Positions 15,631-25,129 of a stretch of 64,000 nt of DNA are shown piece by piece. The translations under genes and the position numbers were made by a program. The stretch spans positions 1,521,501 through 1,585,500 of the forward strand of contig NZ_VJWA01000001.1 of NCBI RefSeq assembly GCF_007097155.1, read 5' to 3'. The notes below the pieces were generated by a model. It made no database searches, was not told where the DNA came from, and saw only the letters and a list, made by a program, of their open reading frames with translations. Each line of letters begins with the position of its first letter. The first letter of the stretch is position 1. Source of the stretch: Glacieibacterium frigidum. Lineage in GTDB: Bacteria > Pseudomonadota > Alphaproteobacteria > Sphingomonadales > Sphingomonadaceae.

Positions 15631-16065
15631 ATGTCCGACCACGCACACGCCTTCGCTCATGCCCCGCTGCCGCCGCCGGCGAACGACGCTGCGAGCTTCA
15701 CGATCACCGAGCTGGCGCAGGGCTTCAACGTCACCCCACGCGCCATTCGCTTCTACGAAGACAACGGCCTGATCGCTCCCGAGCGACAGGGCCAGAACCG
15801 CGTCTATTCGCGCCGGGACCGCGCCCGGCTGGCGTGGATCCTGCGCGCCAAGAACGTCGGGTTCAGCCTCGCGGAAATCCGCGAGATGATCGACCTGTAC
15901 GACATTGGCGACGGGCGCGTGAAGCAGCGCCGCGTGACGCTCGAAAAATGCCGTAACCGCATCCTGGCGCTGACCGAACAGCGTACCGATATCGATGCGA
16001 CGATCGCCGAGCTGCAATCATTCTGTGCGGTGGTCGAAACCCAGTTGCTCGAAGGCCCCCACTGA
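15631..16065 (+). CDS. MerR-family regulator of the fatty acid degradation operon
   Basis: 144-residue DNA-binding regulator. After a His/Pro-rich tail of about 20 residues comes the winged helix-turn-helix (FTITELAQGFNVTPRAIRFYEDNGLI, about 23-48; NRVYSRRDRARLAWILRAKNVGFSLAEI, about 56-83). A C-terminal dimerising helix follows (about 90-138). It lacks the cysteine pattern of metal-sensing MerR proteins (one Cys in a helix and one near the end), which fits the LiuR-type subgroup that senses acyl-CoA intermediates. Its stop overlaps the ATG of the acyl-CoA dehydrogenase (TGATG), so it is the first gene of the operon and probably autoregulated through 15599-15616. Confidence 0.9.
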   Translation: MSDHAHAFAHAPLPPPANDAASFTITELAQGFNVTPRAIRFYEDNGLIAPERQGQNRVYSRRDRARLAWILRAKNVGFSLAEIREMIDLYDIGDGRVKQRRVTLEKCRNRILALTEQRTDIDATIAELQSFCAVVETQLLEGPH

Positions 16066-17870
16066 TGCCCAGCTACCGCGCGCCGGTCAAAGACACGCAG
16101 TTCGTCCTGTCGGCAGTCGTCGGCCTGGAGAAATATTCGAACCTGCCGGGCTTCGCCGACGCGACGCCGGACATCGTCCAAGCGGTGCTCGAGGAAGGCG
16201 CGAAGTTCTGCGAGAACGTCCTCGCGCCGCTTAACCTGCCGGGTGACCAGGAAGGCTGCACGCGTCACGCCGACGGGTCGGTGACGACGCCGCAAGGCTT
16301 CAAGGCGGCGTACGATCAGTTCGTCGAGGGCGGCTGGGGCACGCTGATGGCGCCCGCCGATTTTGGCGGGCAGGGCCTGCCGCACGTCGTCGGCACGGCA
16401 TTCGCCGAATATATGTCGAGCGCCAACATGGCCTTCTCGATGTACTCGGGCCTCAACGAGGGCGCGCAGGCGTCGATCATGGCGGTCGGCAGCGACGAGC
16501 AGAAGCGCAAGTATCTGCCGAAAATGGTCGAGGGCCGCTGGACCGGCACGATGAACCTGACCGAGCCGCAGTGCGGCACCGACCTCGGCCTCATCCGCAC
16601 CCGCGCCGAGCCGCAGGACGACGGCACCCACAAAATCACCGGTACCAAGATCTTCATCTCGGCCGGCGAGCACGACCTGAGCGACAATATCATCCACCTC
16701 GTGCTGGCGAAGACCACCGGCTCGCCCGACGACGTCAAGGGCATCAGCCTGTTCATCGTACCCAAGTATCTGGTCAACGAAGACGGCTCGCTGGGCGCGC
16801 GCAACGGCGTGCAGTGCGGGTCGATCGAGCACAAGATGGGCATCCACGCCAACTCGACGTGCGTGATGAACTACGACGGTGCCACCGGCTACCTGATCGG
16901 CGAGGAGCGCAAGGGCCTGCGCGCGATGTTCATCATGATGAATGCCGCGCGTCTCGGCGTCGGCGTGCAGGGCCTCGCGCAGGGCGAGGTCGCGTACCAG
17001 AACGCCGTGATCTACGCGAAGGACCGCGTGCAGGGGAAGGCGATCGGCATCGTCGCCAACGCCGACGCGATCCCGCAGCCGACGAGCAAGGCCGACCCGA
17101 TCATCGTCCATCCCGACGTGCGTCGCATGCTGATGGACGGTCGGGCCTTCAACGAGGGGGCGCGTGCGCTGATCCTGTGGGGGGCGCTGCAGGTCGATCT
17201 CGCGCACAAGGCGGCGACGCCCGAGGAGCGGCAGATGGCCGACGACCTGATCGGGCTGCTGACCCCGGTCATCAAGGGCTATTGCACCGACAAGGGCTAT
17301 GAGATCGCCACCAAGTCGCAGCAGGTCTTCGGCGGCCACGGCTATATCGTCGAGTGGGGCATGGAGCAGTTCGTCCGCGACGCCCGCATCGCGCAGATCT
17401 ACGAAGGCACCAACGGCATCCAGGCGATGGACCTCGTCGGCCGCAAGCTGGCGATGAACGGCGGCCGGGGCCTGCGCGCCTATCTGGCGCTGGCCGGCGA
17501 GACGGTGGCGGACGCGGGCGACGACCTCGCCTTCATCGCCAAGCCGCTGGAGAAGGCGCTGGGCGAACTGCAGGCAGCGACGATGTGGCTGATGCAGAAC
17601 GGCCTGAGCAATCCGAACAACGCGGGGGCAGGGGCTGCGGCTTACTTGGATATTCTCGGCATCGTCAGCCTCGGTCACATGTGGCTGCTGATGGCGAAGG
17701 CCGCGCAGGAGCAGATCGCTGCCGGCAGCGGCGACCGCGACTTCCTCGAGGCGAAGCTGATCACCGCGCGCTATTACGCCGAGCGCTATTTCCCCGACGC
17801 GGGCGCACTGCGCCGCAAGCTCGAAGCGGGTAGCGACGCCATGATGGCGATGCCCGTCCACGCATTCTGA
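16065..17870 (+). CDS. Acyl-CoA dehydrogenase, long (about 600-residue) form
   Basis: FAD enzyme that introduces the trans-2 double bond in acyl-CoA, the first step of beta-oxidation. At 601 residues it belongs to the extended subgroup that also includes DmdC (3-methylmercaptopropionyl-CoA dehydrogenase) and AidB-like relatives, rather than the 380-residue short-chain type. Visible are the flavin/substrate segment [19 protein letters not shown] (about 163-182), the [22 protein letters not shown] region and the putative catalytic base E447 in [12 protein letters not shown]-terminal helical extension of about 120 residues follows. It is coupled to merR by a 1-base overlap, and the thiolase follows 14 bases later. 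Chain-length preference cannot be read from sequence. Confidence 0.93.
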   Translation: MPSYRAPVKDTQFVLSAVVGLEKYSNLPGFADATPDIVQAVLEEGAKFCENVLAPLNLPGDQEGCTRHADGSVTTPQGFKAAYDQFVEGGWGTLMAPADFGGQGLPHVVGTAFAEYMSSANMAFSMYSGLNEGAQASIMAVGSDEQKRKYLPKMVEGRWTGTMNLTEPQCGTDLGLIRTRAEPQDDGTHKITGTKIFISAGEHDLSDNIIHLVLAKTTGSPDDVKGISLFIVPKYLVNEDGSLGARNGVQCGSIEHKMGIHANSTCVMNYDGATGYLIGEERKGLRAMFIMMNAARLGVGVQGLAQGEVAYQNAVIYAKDRVQGKAIGIVANADAIPQPTSKADPIIVHPDVRRMLMDGRAFNEGARALILWGALQVDLAHKAATPEERQMADDLIGLLTPVIKGYCTDKGYEIATKSQQVFGGHGYIVEWGMEQFVRDARIAQIYEGTNGIQAMDLVGRKLAMNGGRGLRAYLALAGETVADAGDDLAFIAKPLEKALGELQAATMWLMQNGLSNPNNAGAGAAAYLDILGIVSLGHMWLLMAKAAQEQIAAGSGDRDFLEAKLITARYYAERYFPDAGALRRKLEAGSDAMMAMPVHAF

Positions 17871-17884
17871 TCCGGAGACCGACG

Positions 17885-19096
17885 ATGGCCGATGCATTCA
17901 TCTACGACGCCGTCCGCACGCCGCGCGGCAAGGGCAAGAAGGACGGCAAGCTCCACGAGATCACGCCGATCCAGCTCGGCACGCAGGTGCTCGAGGCGAT
18001 CCGCGACCGCACCGGGATCGACACCGCCGACGTCGACGACGTCATCTTCGGCTGCGTCGCGCCGGTCGGCGAGCAGGGCAGCGACATCGCGCGCGTCGCG
18101 GTGCTGAACGCCGACTATGCCGAGACGACGGCAGGCGTGCAGATCAACCGCTTCTGCGCGAGCGGCCTCGAGGCCGTGAACATGGCCGCCGCCAAGGTGA
18201 TGGTCGGCGAGGCGATCTTCGCCATCGGCGGCGGCGTCGAGAGCATGAGCCGCGTCCCGATGGGCGCCGACGGCGGTGCCTGGGCGATGGACCCGGCGGT
18301 TGCCTACAAGACCTATTTCGCGCCGCAGGGCATCGGCGCCGACCTGATTGCCACCAAGTACGGCTTCAGCCGCGCCGACGTCGATGCGTACGCGATGGAG
18401 AGCCAGAAGCGTGCCGCACGTGCCTGGAGCGAGGGCCGCTTCAAGGGTTCGGTGGTCGGCGTCCGCGACGTCATCGGTGAGATCGTCCTCGACCATGACG
18501 AGCATATGCGTCCGAACACCGACATGCAGTCGCTGGGCAGCCTCAACCCGGCGTTCACCGCGATCGGCGAGCAGATGCCCGGCTTCGACGCGATCGCACT
18601 GATGAAATACCCCGAGGTCGAGCGCATCGAGCACGTCCACACCGGCGGCAATTCGAGCGGCATCGTCGACGGCGCGTCGGCCGTGCTGATCGGCGGCCGC
18701 GAGATCGGCGAGAAGTACGGGCTCAAGCCCCGCGCCCGCATCCGCGCCATGGCGTCGATCGGCAGCGAGCCGATGATCATGCTGACCGGCCCCGAGTTCG
18801 TCGCGCAGAAGCTGCTGGCACGCGCCGGCATGACCACCGACGACATCGATCTGTTCGAGCTGAACGAGGCGTTTGCGAGCGTCGTGCTGCGCTACATGCA
18901 GGCGATGAAGCTCGACCACGACAAGGTCAACGTCAACGGCGGCGCGATCGCCATGGGCCACCCGCTGGGGGCCACCGGCGGCATGATCCTGGGCACGGTG
19001 CTCGACGAGCTCGAGCGGACGGGCAAGGGCACCGCGCTGATCAACCTGTGCGTCGGCGCGGGTATGGGCACGGGCACGATCATCGAGCGGGTGTAG
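17885..19096 (+). CDS. Acetyl-CoA C-acyltransferase (thiolase, FadA-like)
   Basis: 403-residue thiolase that cleaves 3-ketoacyl-CoA with CoA in the last beta-oxidation step. The active-site triad is complete: nucleophilic C91 in [15 protein letters not shown]359 in [13 protein letters not shown] and C389 in [10 protein letters not shown]. The N-terminus [18 protein letters not shown] is typical of FadA/FadI-like degradative enzymes that partner with a multifunctional hydratase/dehydrogenase. GGAG precedes the ATG. The next gene, the partner FadB-like protein, starts 117 bases later across a large inverted repeat. Confidence 0.94.
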   Translation: MADAFIYDAVRTPRGKGKKDGKLHEITPIQLGTQVLEAIRDRTGIDTADVDDVIFGCVAPVGEQGSDIARVAVLNADYAETTAGVQINRFCASGLEAVNMAAAKVMVGEAIFAIGGGVESMSRVPMGADGGAWAMDPAVAYKTYFAPQGIGADLIATKYGFSRADVDAYAMESQKRAARAWSEGRFKGSVVGVRDVIGEIVLDHDEHMRPNTDMQSLGSLNPAFTAIGEQMPGFDAIALMKYPEVERIEHVHTGGNSSGIVDGASAVLIGGREIGEKYGLKPRARIRAMASIGSEPMIMLTGPEFVAQKLLARAGMTTDDIDLFELNEAFASVVLRYMQAMKLDHDKVNVNGGAIAMGHPLGATGGMILGTVLDELERTGKGTALINLCVGAGMGTGTIIERV

Positions 19097-19107
19097 CGTC
19101 TACGCGC

Positions 19108-19199
19108 CGTCATGCTGGCGAACGCCAGCACCCATGGCGGCGCGCACACGACGCTTCGAGCAGGAAACACCGTGGGTGCTGGCGTTCGCCAGCATGACG
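19108..19199. repeat. Inverted repeat with two perfect 27-base arms (REP/BIME-like)
   Basis: Arms 19108-19134 and 19173-19199 are exact reverse complements, separated by 38 bases. Each arm is itself nearly palindromic around GCTGGCGAACGCCAGC, so the RNA can form one long stem or two short hairpins. It fills the gap between the thiolase and the FadB-like gene and ends directly before the GAAGGA ribosome site of the latter. It resembles dispersed palindromic elements of Sphingomonas genomes. No second copy is seen in this window. Confidence 0.85.
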
Positions 19200-19212
19200 A
19201 AGGAACGAAGAC

Positions 19213-21405
19213 ATGACCGACACCGCGATCCGTACCGAACTCGATGCCGACGGCATCCTGCTGCTGACCATCGACGTGCCCGGCCAGTCGATGAACGTCA
19301 TCACGCCGCAGGTCTCCGCCGACCTGACCGCCGCGATCGCGCGGATCAAGGCCGAGCCCGAGATCAAGGGCGCGGTGCTGACCAGCGGCAAGCCGTCGGG
19401 CTTCATGGCGGGCGCCGACCTGAAGGGCATGGGCGCGCTGATGGGCGGCGGCGCCAAGCTGCCTGAGGGCAAGTCGAAGATGGCGGCGCTGTTCGACGCG
19501 GTCTACGCGCTCAACAAGATGCTGCGCGACCTCGAGACGTGCGGCAAGCCGGTTGCAGCGGCGATCAACGGGCTGGCGCTTGGCGGCGGCCTCGAGTTCA
19601 CGCTGGCGTGCCACTACCGCGTCTGCGTCGACAACCCGAAGGTGACGCTCGGCCTGCCCGAGGTCATGGTCGGCCTGTTCCCCGGTGCGGGCGGCACGCA
19701 GCGCCTGCCGCGCCTGATGGGCGTCCAGCCCGCGCTGATGTACCTGCTCCAGGGCAAGAACATGAGCCCGCAGGAGGCGCTCGGCTTCGGCGTCGTCCAC
19801 GAACTCGCGGCCGCCGACCAGGTCGTCGAAAAGGCCAAGGCGTGGGTCAAGGCAAACCCGACCAAGGGCGTCCAGCCGTGGGACGAGAAGAGCTTCAAGT
19901 TCCCCGGCGGCGTCGGGATGTTCAACCCGGGCTTCGCGCAGACCTTCATGGCCGGCACCGCGATGACCGCCAAGCAGACCAATCACAACATGAACGCGCC
20001 CGTCGCGATCCTGTCGTCGGTTTACGAGGGCTCGCAGCTGCCGATGGACACGGCGCTGCGCGTCGAGAGCAAGTATATGGCGAAGCTCATCGCCGATCCG
20101 CAGGCGGGCAACATGATCCGTTCGCTATTCGTCTCGAAGCAGGCGGCCGAGAAGGGCGCGCGCCGGCCGCAGGGCGTTGCCCCGGCGCCGGCGCAGAAGA
20201 TCGGCATGCTCGGCGCCGGCCTGATGGGTGCGGGCGTCGCGATGGTCTCGGCTCAGGCCGGCATGACCGTCGTGCTGCTCGACCGCGACCTCGCGGCGGC
20301 CGAGAAGGGCAAGCAGTACACCGCCGACCGGCTGGCGAAGAAGCGCACCGACCCCGCCAAGGCGCAGGCGATCCTCGACCGTATCCATCCGACCGCCGAC
20401 TATGCCGATCTCGCGGGCTGCGACCTGATCATCGAGGCGGTGTTCGAGACGCGCGACATCAAGGCGGGCGTCACCAAGGCAACCGAAGCCGTCGTCGGCG
20501 CGGACACGATCTTCGGCTCGAACACCTCGACCCTGCCGATCACCGGCCTCGCCGAGGCCTGGTCAAAGCCCGAGAACTTCATCGGCATCCACTTCTTCTC
20601 GCCGGTCGAGAAGATGCCGCTGGTCGAGATCATCGTCGGCAAGCAGACCGGCCCCACGGCGATCGCCAAGGCGCTCGATTATGTCGCGGCGATCCGCAAG
20701 ACGCCGATCGTCGTCAACGACAGCCGCGGTTTCTACACGTCGCGCTGCTTCGGCACGTACGTGCAGGAGGGTCTGGCGCTGCTCAGCGAGGGCACAAACC
20801 CCGCGCTGATCGAGAATGTCGGCCGCCACATGGGGATGCCGGTCGGTCCGCTCGCGGTGAACGACGAGGTCGGCCTCGACCTGTCGTACAAGGTCGGTCA
20901 GCAGACCAAGGCCGACCTCGGCGACAAGTATGTCGAGCAGCCGGGCGCCAAGGTGATCGAGACGATGCACGAGCTCGGCCGCCAGGGACGCAAGAATGCC
21001 AAGGGCTTCTACGTCTATCCTGACGCGCCGGCTAAGAAGTATCTGTGGCCGGAACTCGTCGGCACGGTCAGCGACGGCCTCGCCGAGACGCAGCCGACCC
21101 CCGAGGCGGTGCGCGAGCGGCTGCTCTACCGCCAGATGGTCGAATGCGCGCGCTGCTTCGAGGAAGGCGTCCTCGAGACACCGCAGGACGGCGACTTGGG
21201 TGCCATCTTCGGCTGGGGCTTCGCACCCTTCACCGGCGGGCCGTTCAGCCACATGGACACGATCGGCCTCGCCAATGTCGTCGCGATCCTCGACGGGCTC
21301 GCACAGCGCCACGGCGACCGCTTCGCGCCGCCGCAGCTGCTCCGGGACATGGCGGCGAAGGGCGAGACCTTCTACGGTCGGGCGGCACTCAAGCAGGCGG
21401 CCTAG
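19213..21405 (+). CDS. Multifunctional enoyl-CoA hydratase / 3-hydroxyacyl-CoA dehydrogenase (FadB/FadJ-like)
   Basis: 730-residue bifunctional beta-oxidation enzyme. The N-terminal crotonase domain (about 1-200) has the oxyanion-hole segment AGADLKGM and the two Glu-bearing stretches [18 protein letters not shown] and [19 protein letters not shown]. The dehydrogenase part begins with the NAD-binding [20 protein letters not shown] (about 331-350) and continues with [26 protein letters not shown] and SRGFYTSR. The C-terminal helical domains are complete. With the thiolase it would form the trifunctional complex. The Shine-Dalgarno GAAGGA lies 8 bases before the ATG, immediately after the inverted repeat. 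Confidence 0.95.
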   Translation: MTDTAIRTELDADGILLLTIDVPGQSMNVITPQVSADLTAAIARIKAEPEIKGAVLTSGKPSGFMAGADLKGMGALMGGGAKLPEGKSKMAALFDAVYALNKMLRDLETCGKPVAAAINGLALGGGLEFTLACHYRVCVDNPKVTLGLPEVMVGLFPGAGGTQRLPRLMGVQPALMYLLQGKNMSPQEALGFGVVHELAAADQVVEKAKAWVKANPTKGVQPWDEKSFKFPGGVGMFNPGFAQTFMAGTAMTAKQTNHNMNAPVAILSSVYEGSQLPMDTALRVESKYMAKLIADPQAGNMIRSLFVSKQAAEKGARRPQGVAPAPAQKIGMLGAGLMGAGVAMVSAQAGMTVVLLDRDLAAAEKGKQYTADRLAKKRTDPAKAQAILDRIHPTADYADLAGCDLIIEAVFETRDIKAGVTKATEAVVGADTIFGSNTSTLPITGLAEAWSKPENFIGIHFFSPVEKMPLVEIIVGKQTGPTAIAKALDYVAAIRKTPIVVNDSRGFYTSRCFGTYVQEGLALLSEGTNPALIENVGRHMGMPVGPLAVNDEVGLDLSYKVGQQTKADLGDKYVEQPGAKVIETMHELGRQGRKNAKGFYVYPDAPAKKYLWPELVGTVSDGLAETQPTPEAVRERLLYRQMVECARCFEEGVLETPQDGDLGAIFGWGFAPFTGGPFSHMDTIGLANVVAILDGLAQRHGDRFAPPQLLRDMAAKGETFYGRAALKQAA

Positions 21406-21462
21406 CACGTTGACGGTCCGATTCCTCCGGGCGATACTTGTCGCGTAGCTGGGGGGTAGGCG

Positions 21463-22269
21463 ATGGGTAAGCTGATCTGGTTGGCGGTCGCGGTCATGGC
21501 GACGATCGCGTCGCCCGCAGCAGCCGGGCTGACCGCCGTCTCGATCGAAAGCCGTTTCGCCTTCAACGATGGTTTCGGCGGGCTGGTCGCGCTTGGGCAA
21601 AGTGCGACAGCGCGCGCGACGCTCGACGATCAGGCTAATTTCGACTCGGGCCTGTTGTCGATGCCCAACGGTGGGCGCTTCCTGACGCCCGAAACCGACT
21701 TTCGTAACCCACCCGGGCTGATCGCCACTTGCGGACCATGCACCTTCGTGACGGGCGAATACGAGTTCTTCGTGCTCAACGGCTTTCTGGGCACCTCGGC
21801 GCGCGAGACGATGAGCTACGCGCCGGTCGCCTACGCTGCCGCTCCGCCGCGCGTTATCGGTCTCGACGGCTACAACGCCTTCGACCCGCGCAACGCCATC
21901 ACCTTCAGCCTAGCCTATGGCTTCACGCCGTCGCCGGGTGCAACGCGCGGCGTCACGCGGCTTCACATTTACAGCTACGACCGGTCGCAGATTATCTACG
22001 ACTCGGGCTTCGTCGCGCCCGACACGCTCGACTTCACGGTGCCGGCGCTGACCGCCCGCTTCGGCGAGAATCTCGGCGTGCTGGTATCGTTCGATAATCT
22101 GGTCGAGGGGACCGGCGGGCTGCTCGGCCTGCCGACCACGGCGCGCTTCTCGATGCTGACCGGAGGCATCATCTTTGCCGGCGTACCCGAGCCCATGACC
22201 TGGGCGATGCTGGTGGTCGGCTTTGGCGCTGTCGGGGTAGCGGTACGCCGGCGATACGTCCCAACCTGA
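21463..22269 (+). CDS. PEPxxWA-CTERM sorting-signal protein
   Basis: 268-residue secreted protein. It has a signal peptide (LIWLAVAVMATIASPAAAG, cleavage near 21) and a mostly beta-type middle of unknown function. The C-terminal sorting signal VPEPMTWAMLVVGFGAVG is followed by RRR (about 241-264): the PEP motif, one hydrophobic helix and a basic cluster recognised by exosortases. The sphingomonad 'PEPxxWA' variant is clear. The cognate exosortase may be the one at 55608-56501 in this same window. The gene stands alone, 57 bases after the FadB-like gene, with a G-rich ribosome site (GGGGGTAGG). Confidence 0.88.
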   Translation: MGKLIWLAVAVMATIASPAAAGLTAVSIESRFAFNDGFGGLVALGQSATARATLDDQANFDSGLLSMPNGGRFLTPETDFRNPPGLIATCGPCTFVTGEYEFFVLNGFLGTSARETMSYAPVAYAAAPPRVIGLDGYNAFDPRNAITFSLAYGFTPSPGATRGVTRLHIYSYDRSQIIYDSGFVAPDTLDFTVPALTARFGENLGVLVSFDNLVEGTGGLLGLPTTARFSMLTGGIIFAGVPEPMTWAMLVVGFGAVGVAVRRRYVPT

Positions 22270-22301
22270 GCAACGCCAGTGTTTAGATTCTCGCCGACGG
22301 C

Positions 22302-23129
22302 ATGAGGGGCCGCCTCGGCATTCTCGCGCTGTTGCTCGCCGGTCTCGCCTTGGCCGTGGTCGTCATCGGCTATGCGCAGGCTGTCAGCGAGCCCAGGGTC
22401 GTGCGCTACCGCGTCGCGCTCGCCGACTGGCCCGCGGACGCGCCGCCGCTGCGGATCGTGCAGATGAGCGACATCCACGTCGCCTGGCCCGACATGCCGG
22501 CCACCCGGCTTGAACGCATCGTCGCGCAGGTCAACGCGCTGCGCCCCGACATCGTCGTGCTGACGGGCGACTATCAAGGCGGCAAGATCTGGGATGTGCA
22601 CGCCGACCGCTACGATGCCGCGGTGGCGCCGCTCGCGCGGCTCCGCGCGCGCTACGGCGTGTACGCGGTGCGCGGCAATCACGACGGACCGCGCTGGACA
22701 CCATTCGTCTTCGCGCGGACGCCGATCACGCTGCTGCAGAACCGCTGGGTCGCGGTGGGGCCGATCACGCTGGCCGGGATGGACGATGTCACCGGCCCGG
22801 GCGAGCCATATCGACGGACGCGCGCGACCGTCGCGGACGCGCCTGCCGGGCGCCCGATCGTGTTGCTCGCGCACGAACCCGACTTCTTCAAGTGGGTGCC
22901 GCCAAGCGTCGACCTCGTCATCGCGGGTCACACGCACGGCGGCCAGATCGAGGTGCCGCTGCTGCGCACCCACCCCTATCTCGATCCCTATCTGGAAACG
23001 CATCGCCGCGGCCTGTTCGTCGAGCGCGGCCAGCAGCTGATCGTGTCCTCGGGCATCGGCACGTCGGTCCTGCCGCTGCGCATCGGTGTGCCGCCCGAAA
23101 TCGTCGAGATCACGCTGGGTCCTGCCTAG
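22302..23129 (+). CDS. Membrane-anchored metallophosphoesterase (YkuE-like)
   Basis: 275-residue calcineurin-type phosphoesterase with an uncleaved N-terminal helix (about 6-27, LALLLAGLALAVVVIGYA-like) that places the catalytic domain in the periplasm. The metal-binding blocks MSDIHVAW, LTGDYQGG, RGNHDG, LAHEPDFF and AGHTHGGQ are all present. Relatives (YkuE, YaeI) have been linked to UDP-diacylglucosamine or other nucleotide-sugar lipids, but the substrate here is unknown. It sits 32 bases after the PEP-CTERM gene and just ahead of the kdp operon. Confidence 0.87.
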   Translation: MRGRLGILALLLAGLALAVVVIGYAQAVSEPRVVRYRVALADWPADAPPLRIVQMSDIHVAWPDMPATRLERIVAQVNALRPDIVVLTGDYQGGKIWDVHADRYDAAVAPLARLRARYGVYAVRGNHDGPRWTPFVFARTPITLLQNRWVAVGPITLAGMDDVTGPGEPYRRTRATVADAPAGRPIVLLAHEPDFFKWVPPSVDLVIAGHTHGGQIEVPLLRTHPYLDPYLETHRRGLFVERGQQLIVSSGIGTSVLPLRIGVPPEIVEITLGPA

Positions 23130-23228
23130 CTTTTTACGCGAAACTTACGTCGCAGCCCCCGGATCGATGTGGTTCGGCGTGGTCGCCTGCGTCTACCCCT
23201 TCGCCTGTCGATCGGCGGAGGATGCCCT

Positions 23229-23312
23229 GTGGAAGACCTGTTGTGGCTCGGTATCGTTGCCGGGCTGGCGCTGCTCAGCTTCGCCTATTTGGCGCTGTGC
23301 GGGCGCGCCTGA
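23229..23312 (+). CDS. Small membrane peptide leading the kdp operon
   Basis: 27-residue predicted peptide with one transmembrane helix (LLWLGIVAGLALLSFAYLAL) and a short acidic N-terminus. The GTG start has a textbook ribosome site, GGAGG with a 7-base spacer (23217-23221). The stop overlaps the kdpF ATG (TGATGA), so the two peptides are coupled. It is not KdpF, which follows intact. Comparable tiny ORFs ahead of kdpF/kdpA are, to my knowledge, found in other kdp operons but have no assigned role; it may be a second small stabilising or regulatory subunit. Confidence 0.7.
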   Translation: MEDLLWLGIVAGLALLSFAYLALCGRA

Positions 23313-23401
23313 TGACCATCGATCTCTGGCTCGGCGGCGTCACCGCGCTCGCTCTCCTCGTCTATCTCGTGGCGGTCCTCGTCCGCCCCGAACGTTTCTG
23401 A
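23312..23401 (+). CDS. kdpF: K+-transporting ATPase small subunit KdpF
   Basis: 29-residue hydrophobic peptide that in E. coli stabilises the KdpABC complex. The sequence [19 protein letters not shown], ending VRPERF, matches the KdpF family, including the conserved C-terminal RPE(R/K)F. It overlaps the preceding 27-residue ORF and lies 13 bases before kdpA. Confidence 0.93.
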   Translation: MTIDLWLGGVTALALLVYLVAVLVRPERF

Positions 23402-23414
23402 TCGGGTTCGTGCA

Positions 23415-25118
23415 ATGACGGTTCAGGGCTGGCTGCTCATCCTGGGGTTCGTCGCGCTGGTGGTGCTCGTCGCCAAGCCGATGGGCGTGTGGCTGTTCGC
23501 GATCCTCGAGGGGCGGCGGACGCCGCTGCATGCCGTACTCGGCCCGGTCGAGCGCGGCTTCTACGCCGCTGCAGGCGTCGACCCGGCACAGGACCGCGGC
23601 TGGCGGCGCTACGGCGTCGACATGCTGGTGTTCAACCTCATCGGCCTGCTGCTGACCTACACCATCCTGCGCCTGCAGGGCGTGCTGCCGTGGAATAGCC
23701 AGGGCCTGCCCGGGTTGTCCGGACATTTGGCGTTCAACACCGCGGTCAGCTTCACGACCAATACGAACTGGCAGTCGTACGGCGGCGAGGCGGTGATGAG
23801 CCAGTTCAGCCAGATGGTCGGGCTGACCATCCACAATTTCTTCTCAGCCGCGACGGGTATCGCGCTGGCCTTCGCCTTCATCCGCGGCTTTGCGCGCAGG
23901 GAGGCGAGCGGCGTCGGCAATTTCTGGGCCGACATGACGCGGGTGACGCTCTACCTGCTGCTGCCGGCGTGCCTCGTCTATGCTGTCGTGCTGCTCGCAG
24001 GCGGGGTGCCGCAGACGCTGAGCGGCGCGGTCGACGCGACGACGCTGGAGGGGGCCAGGCAGACCATCGGGCTCGGCCCGGTCGCTTCGCAGGAAGCGAT
24101 CAAGATGCTCGGCACCAATGGCGGCGGCTATTTCAACGCCAACTCGGCGCACCCGTTCGAGAACCCGGGCGCGCTGACCAACCTGCTCCAGATGCTGTCG
24201 ATCTTCGCGATCGGCGCGGGGCTGACGTGGACCTTCGGCAAGGCGGTGGGCAACACGAAGCAGGGCTGGGCGATCCTCGCAGCAATGCTCCTGCTGTTCA
24301 CCATCGGCGCGGGCGTCACCTATTCAGCCGAGGCCGCGGGCAACCCGATCCATCACGCGCTGGGCATCGCCGGGGGCAACATGGAGGGGAAGGAGGTGCG
24401 CTTCGGCGTCGCCGCCAGCGCCCTGTTCGCCACCATCACCACTGCGGCGTCGTGCGGCGCGGTCAATGCAATGCACGACAGCTTCACCCCCATCGGCGGC
24501 ATGGTGCCGCTGTTCAACATGCAGCTGGGCGAGGTCATCGTCGGCGGCGTGGGCGCCGGGCTGTACGGCATCCTGCTGTACTGCATCCTCGGCGTCTTCG
24601 TCGCCGGGCTGATGGTCGGGCGGACGCCCGAATATGTCGGCAAGAAGATCGAGGGGCGCGAGGTCAAGCTCGCGGTGCTGGCGATCGCCGTGCTGCCGCT
24701 GATCATCCTCGGCATGACGGGGCTCGCGGCGGTCAGCGAGGCGGGGCTGGCGGGCCGCGCCAATATGGGTCCGCACGGTTTCTCCGAGATCCTCTACGCC
24801 TTCACGAGCGCCGTCGCGAACAACGGCTCGGCCTTCGCCGGGCTGACCGCGAATACCGCGTTCTACAACGGGCTGCTGGGGGTCGCGATGTGGCTGGGGC
24901 GCTTCTTCGTCATCATCCCGATGCTGGCGATCGCCGGCAGCCTGGCGGCGAAGCGCGTCGTGCCGGCGTCGACGGGGTCGTTCCCGACCACCGGGCCCCT
25001 GTGGGTCGGGCTGCTGTGCGCGGTGATCCTGATCCTCGGCGGCCTCACCTTCCTCCCCGCGCTCGCGCTCGGACCCATCGCCGACCAGGTCGCGATGCTC
25101 CGCGGCGATCTGTTCTAG
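23415..25118 (+). CDS. kdpA: Potassium-transporting ATPase subunit A
   Basis: Potassium channel-like, membrane-embedded subunit that selects and binds K+ in the high-affinity Kdp pump. It is 567 residues, the normal length, with about ten helices. The family's pore-type signatures are visible: [16 protein letters not shown] (about 107-122), [20 protein letters not shown] (about 233-252), [17 protein letters not shown] and [14 protein letters not shown]. These four Gly-containing loops form the selectivity filter. It is second to fourth in a tightly packed operon. Confidence 0.98.
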   Translation: MTVQGWLLILGFVALVVLVAKPMGVWLFAILEGRRTPLHAVLGPVERGFYAAAGVDPAQDRGWRRYGVDMLVFNLIGLLLTYTILRLQGVLPWNSQGLPGLSGHLAFNTAVSFTTNTNWQSYGGEAVMSQFSQMVGLTIHNFFSAATGIALAFAFIRGFARREASGVGNFWADMTRVTLYLLLPACLVYAVVLLAGGVPQTLSGAVDATTLEGARQTIGLGPVASQEAIKMLGTNGGGYFNANSAHPFENPGALTNLLQMLSIFAIGAGLTWTFGKAVGNTKQGWAILAAMLLLFTIGAGVTYSAEAAGNPIHHALGIAGGNMEGKEVRFGVAASALFATITTAASCGAVNAMHDSFTPIGGMVPLFNMQLGEVIVGGVGAGLYGILLYCILGVFVAGLMVGRTPEYVGKKIEGREVKLAVLAIAVLPLIILGMTGLAAVSEAGLAGRANMGPHGFSEILYAFTSAVANNGSAFAGLTANTAFYNGLLGVAMWLGRFFVIIPMLAIAGSLAAKRVVPASTGSFPTTGPLWVGLLCAVILILGGLTFLPALALGPIADQVAMLRGDLF

Positions 25119-25129
25119 GAGCGACACGC

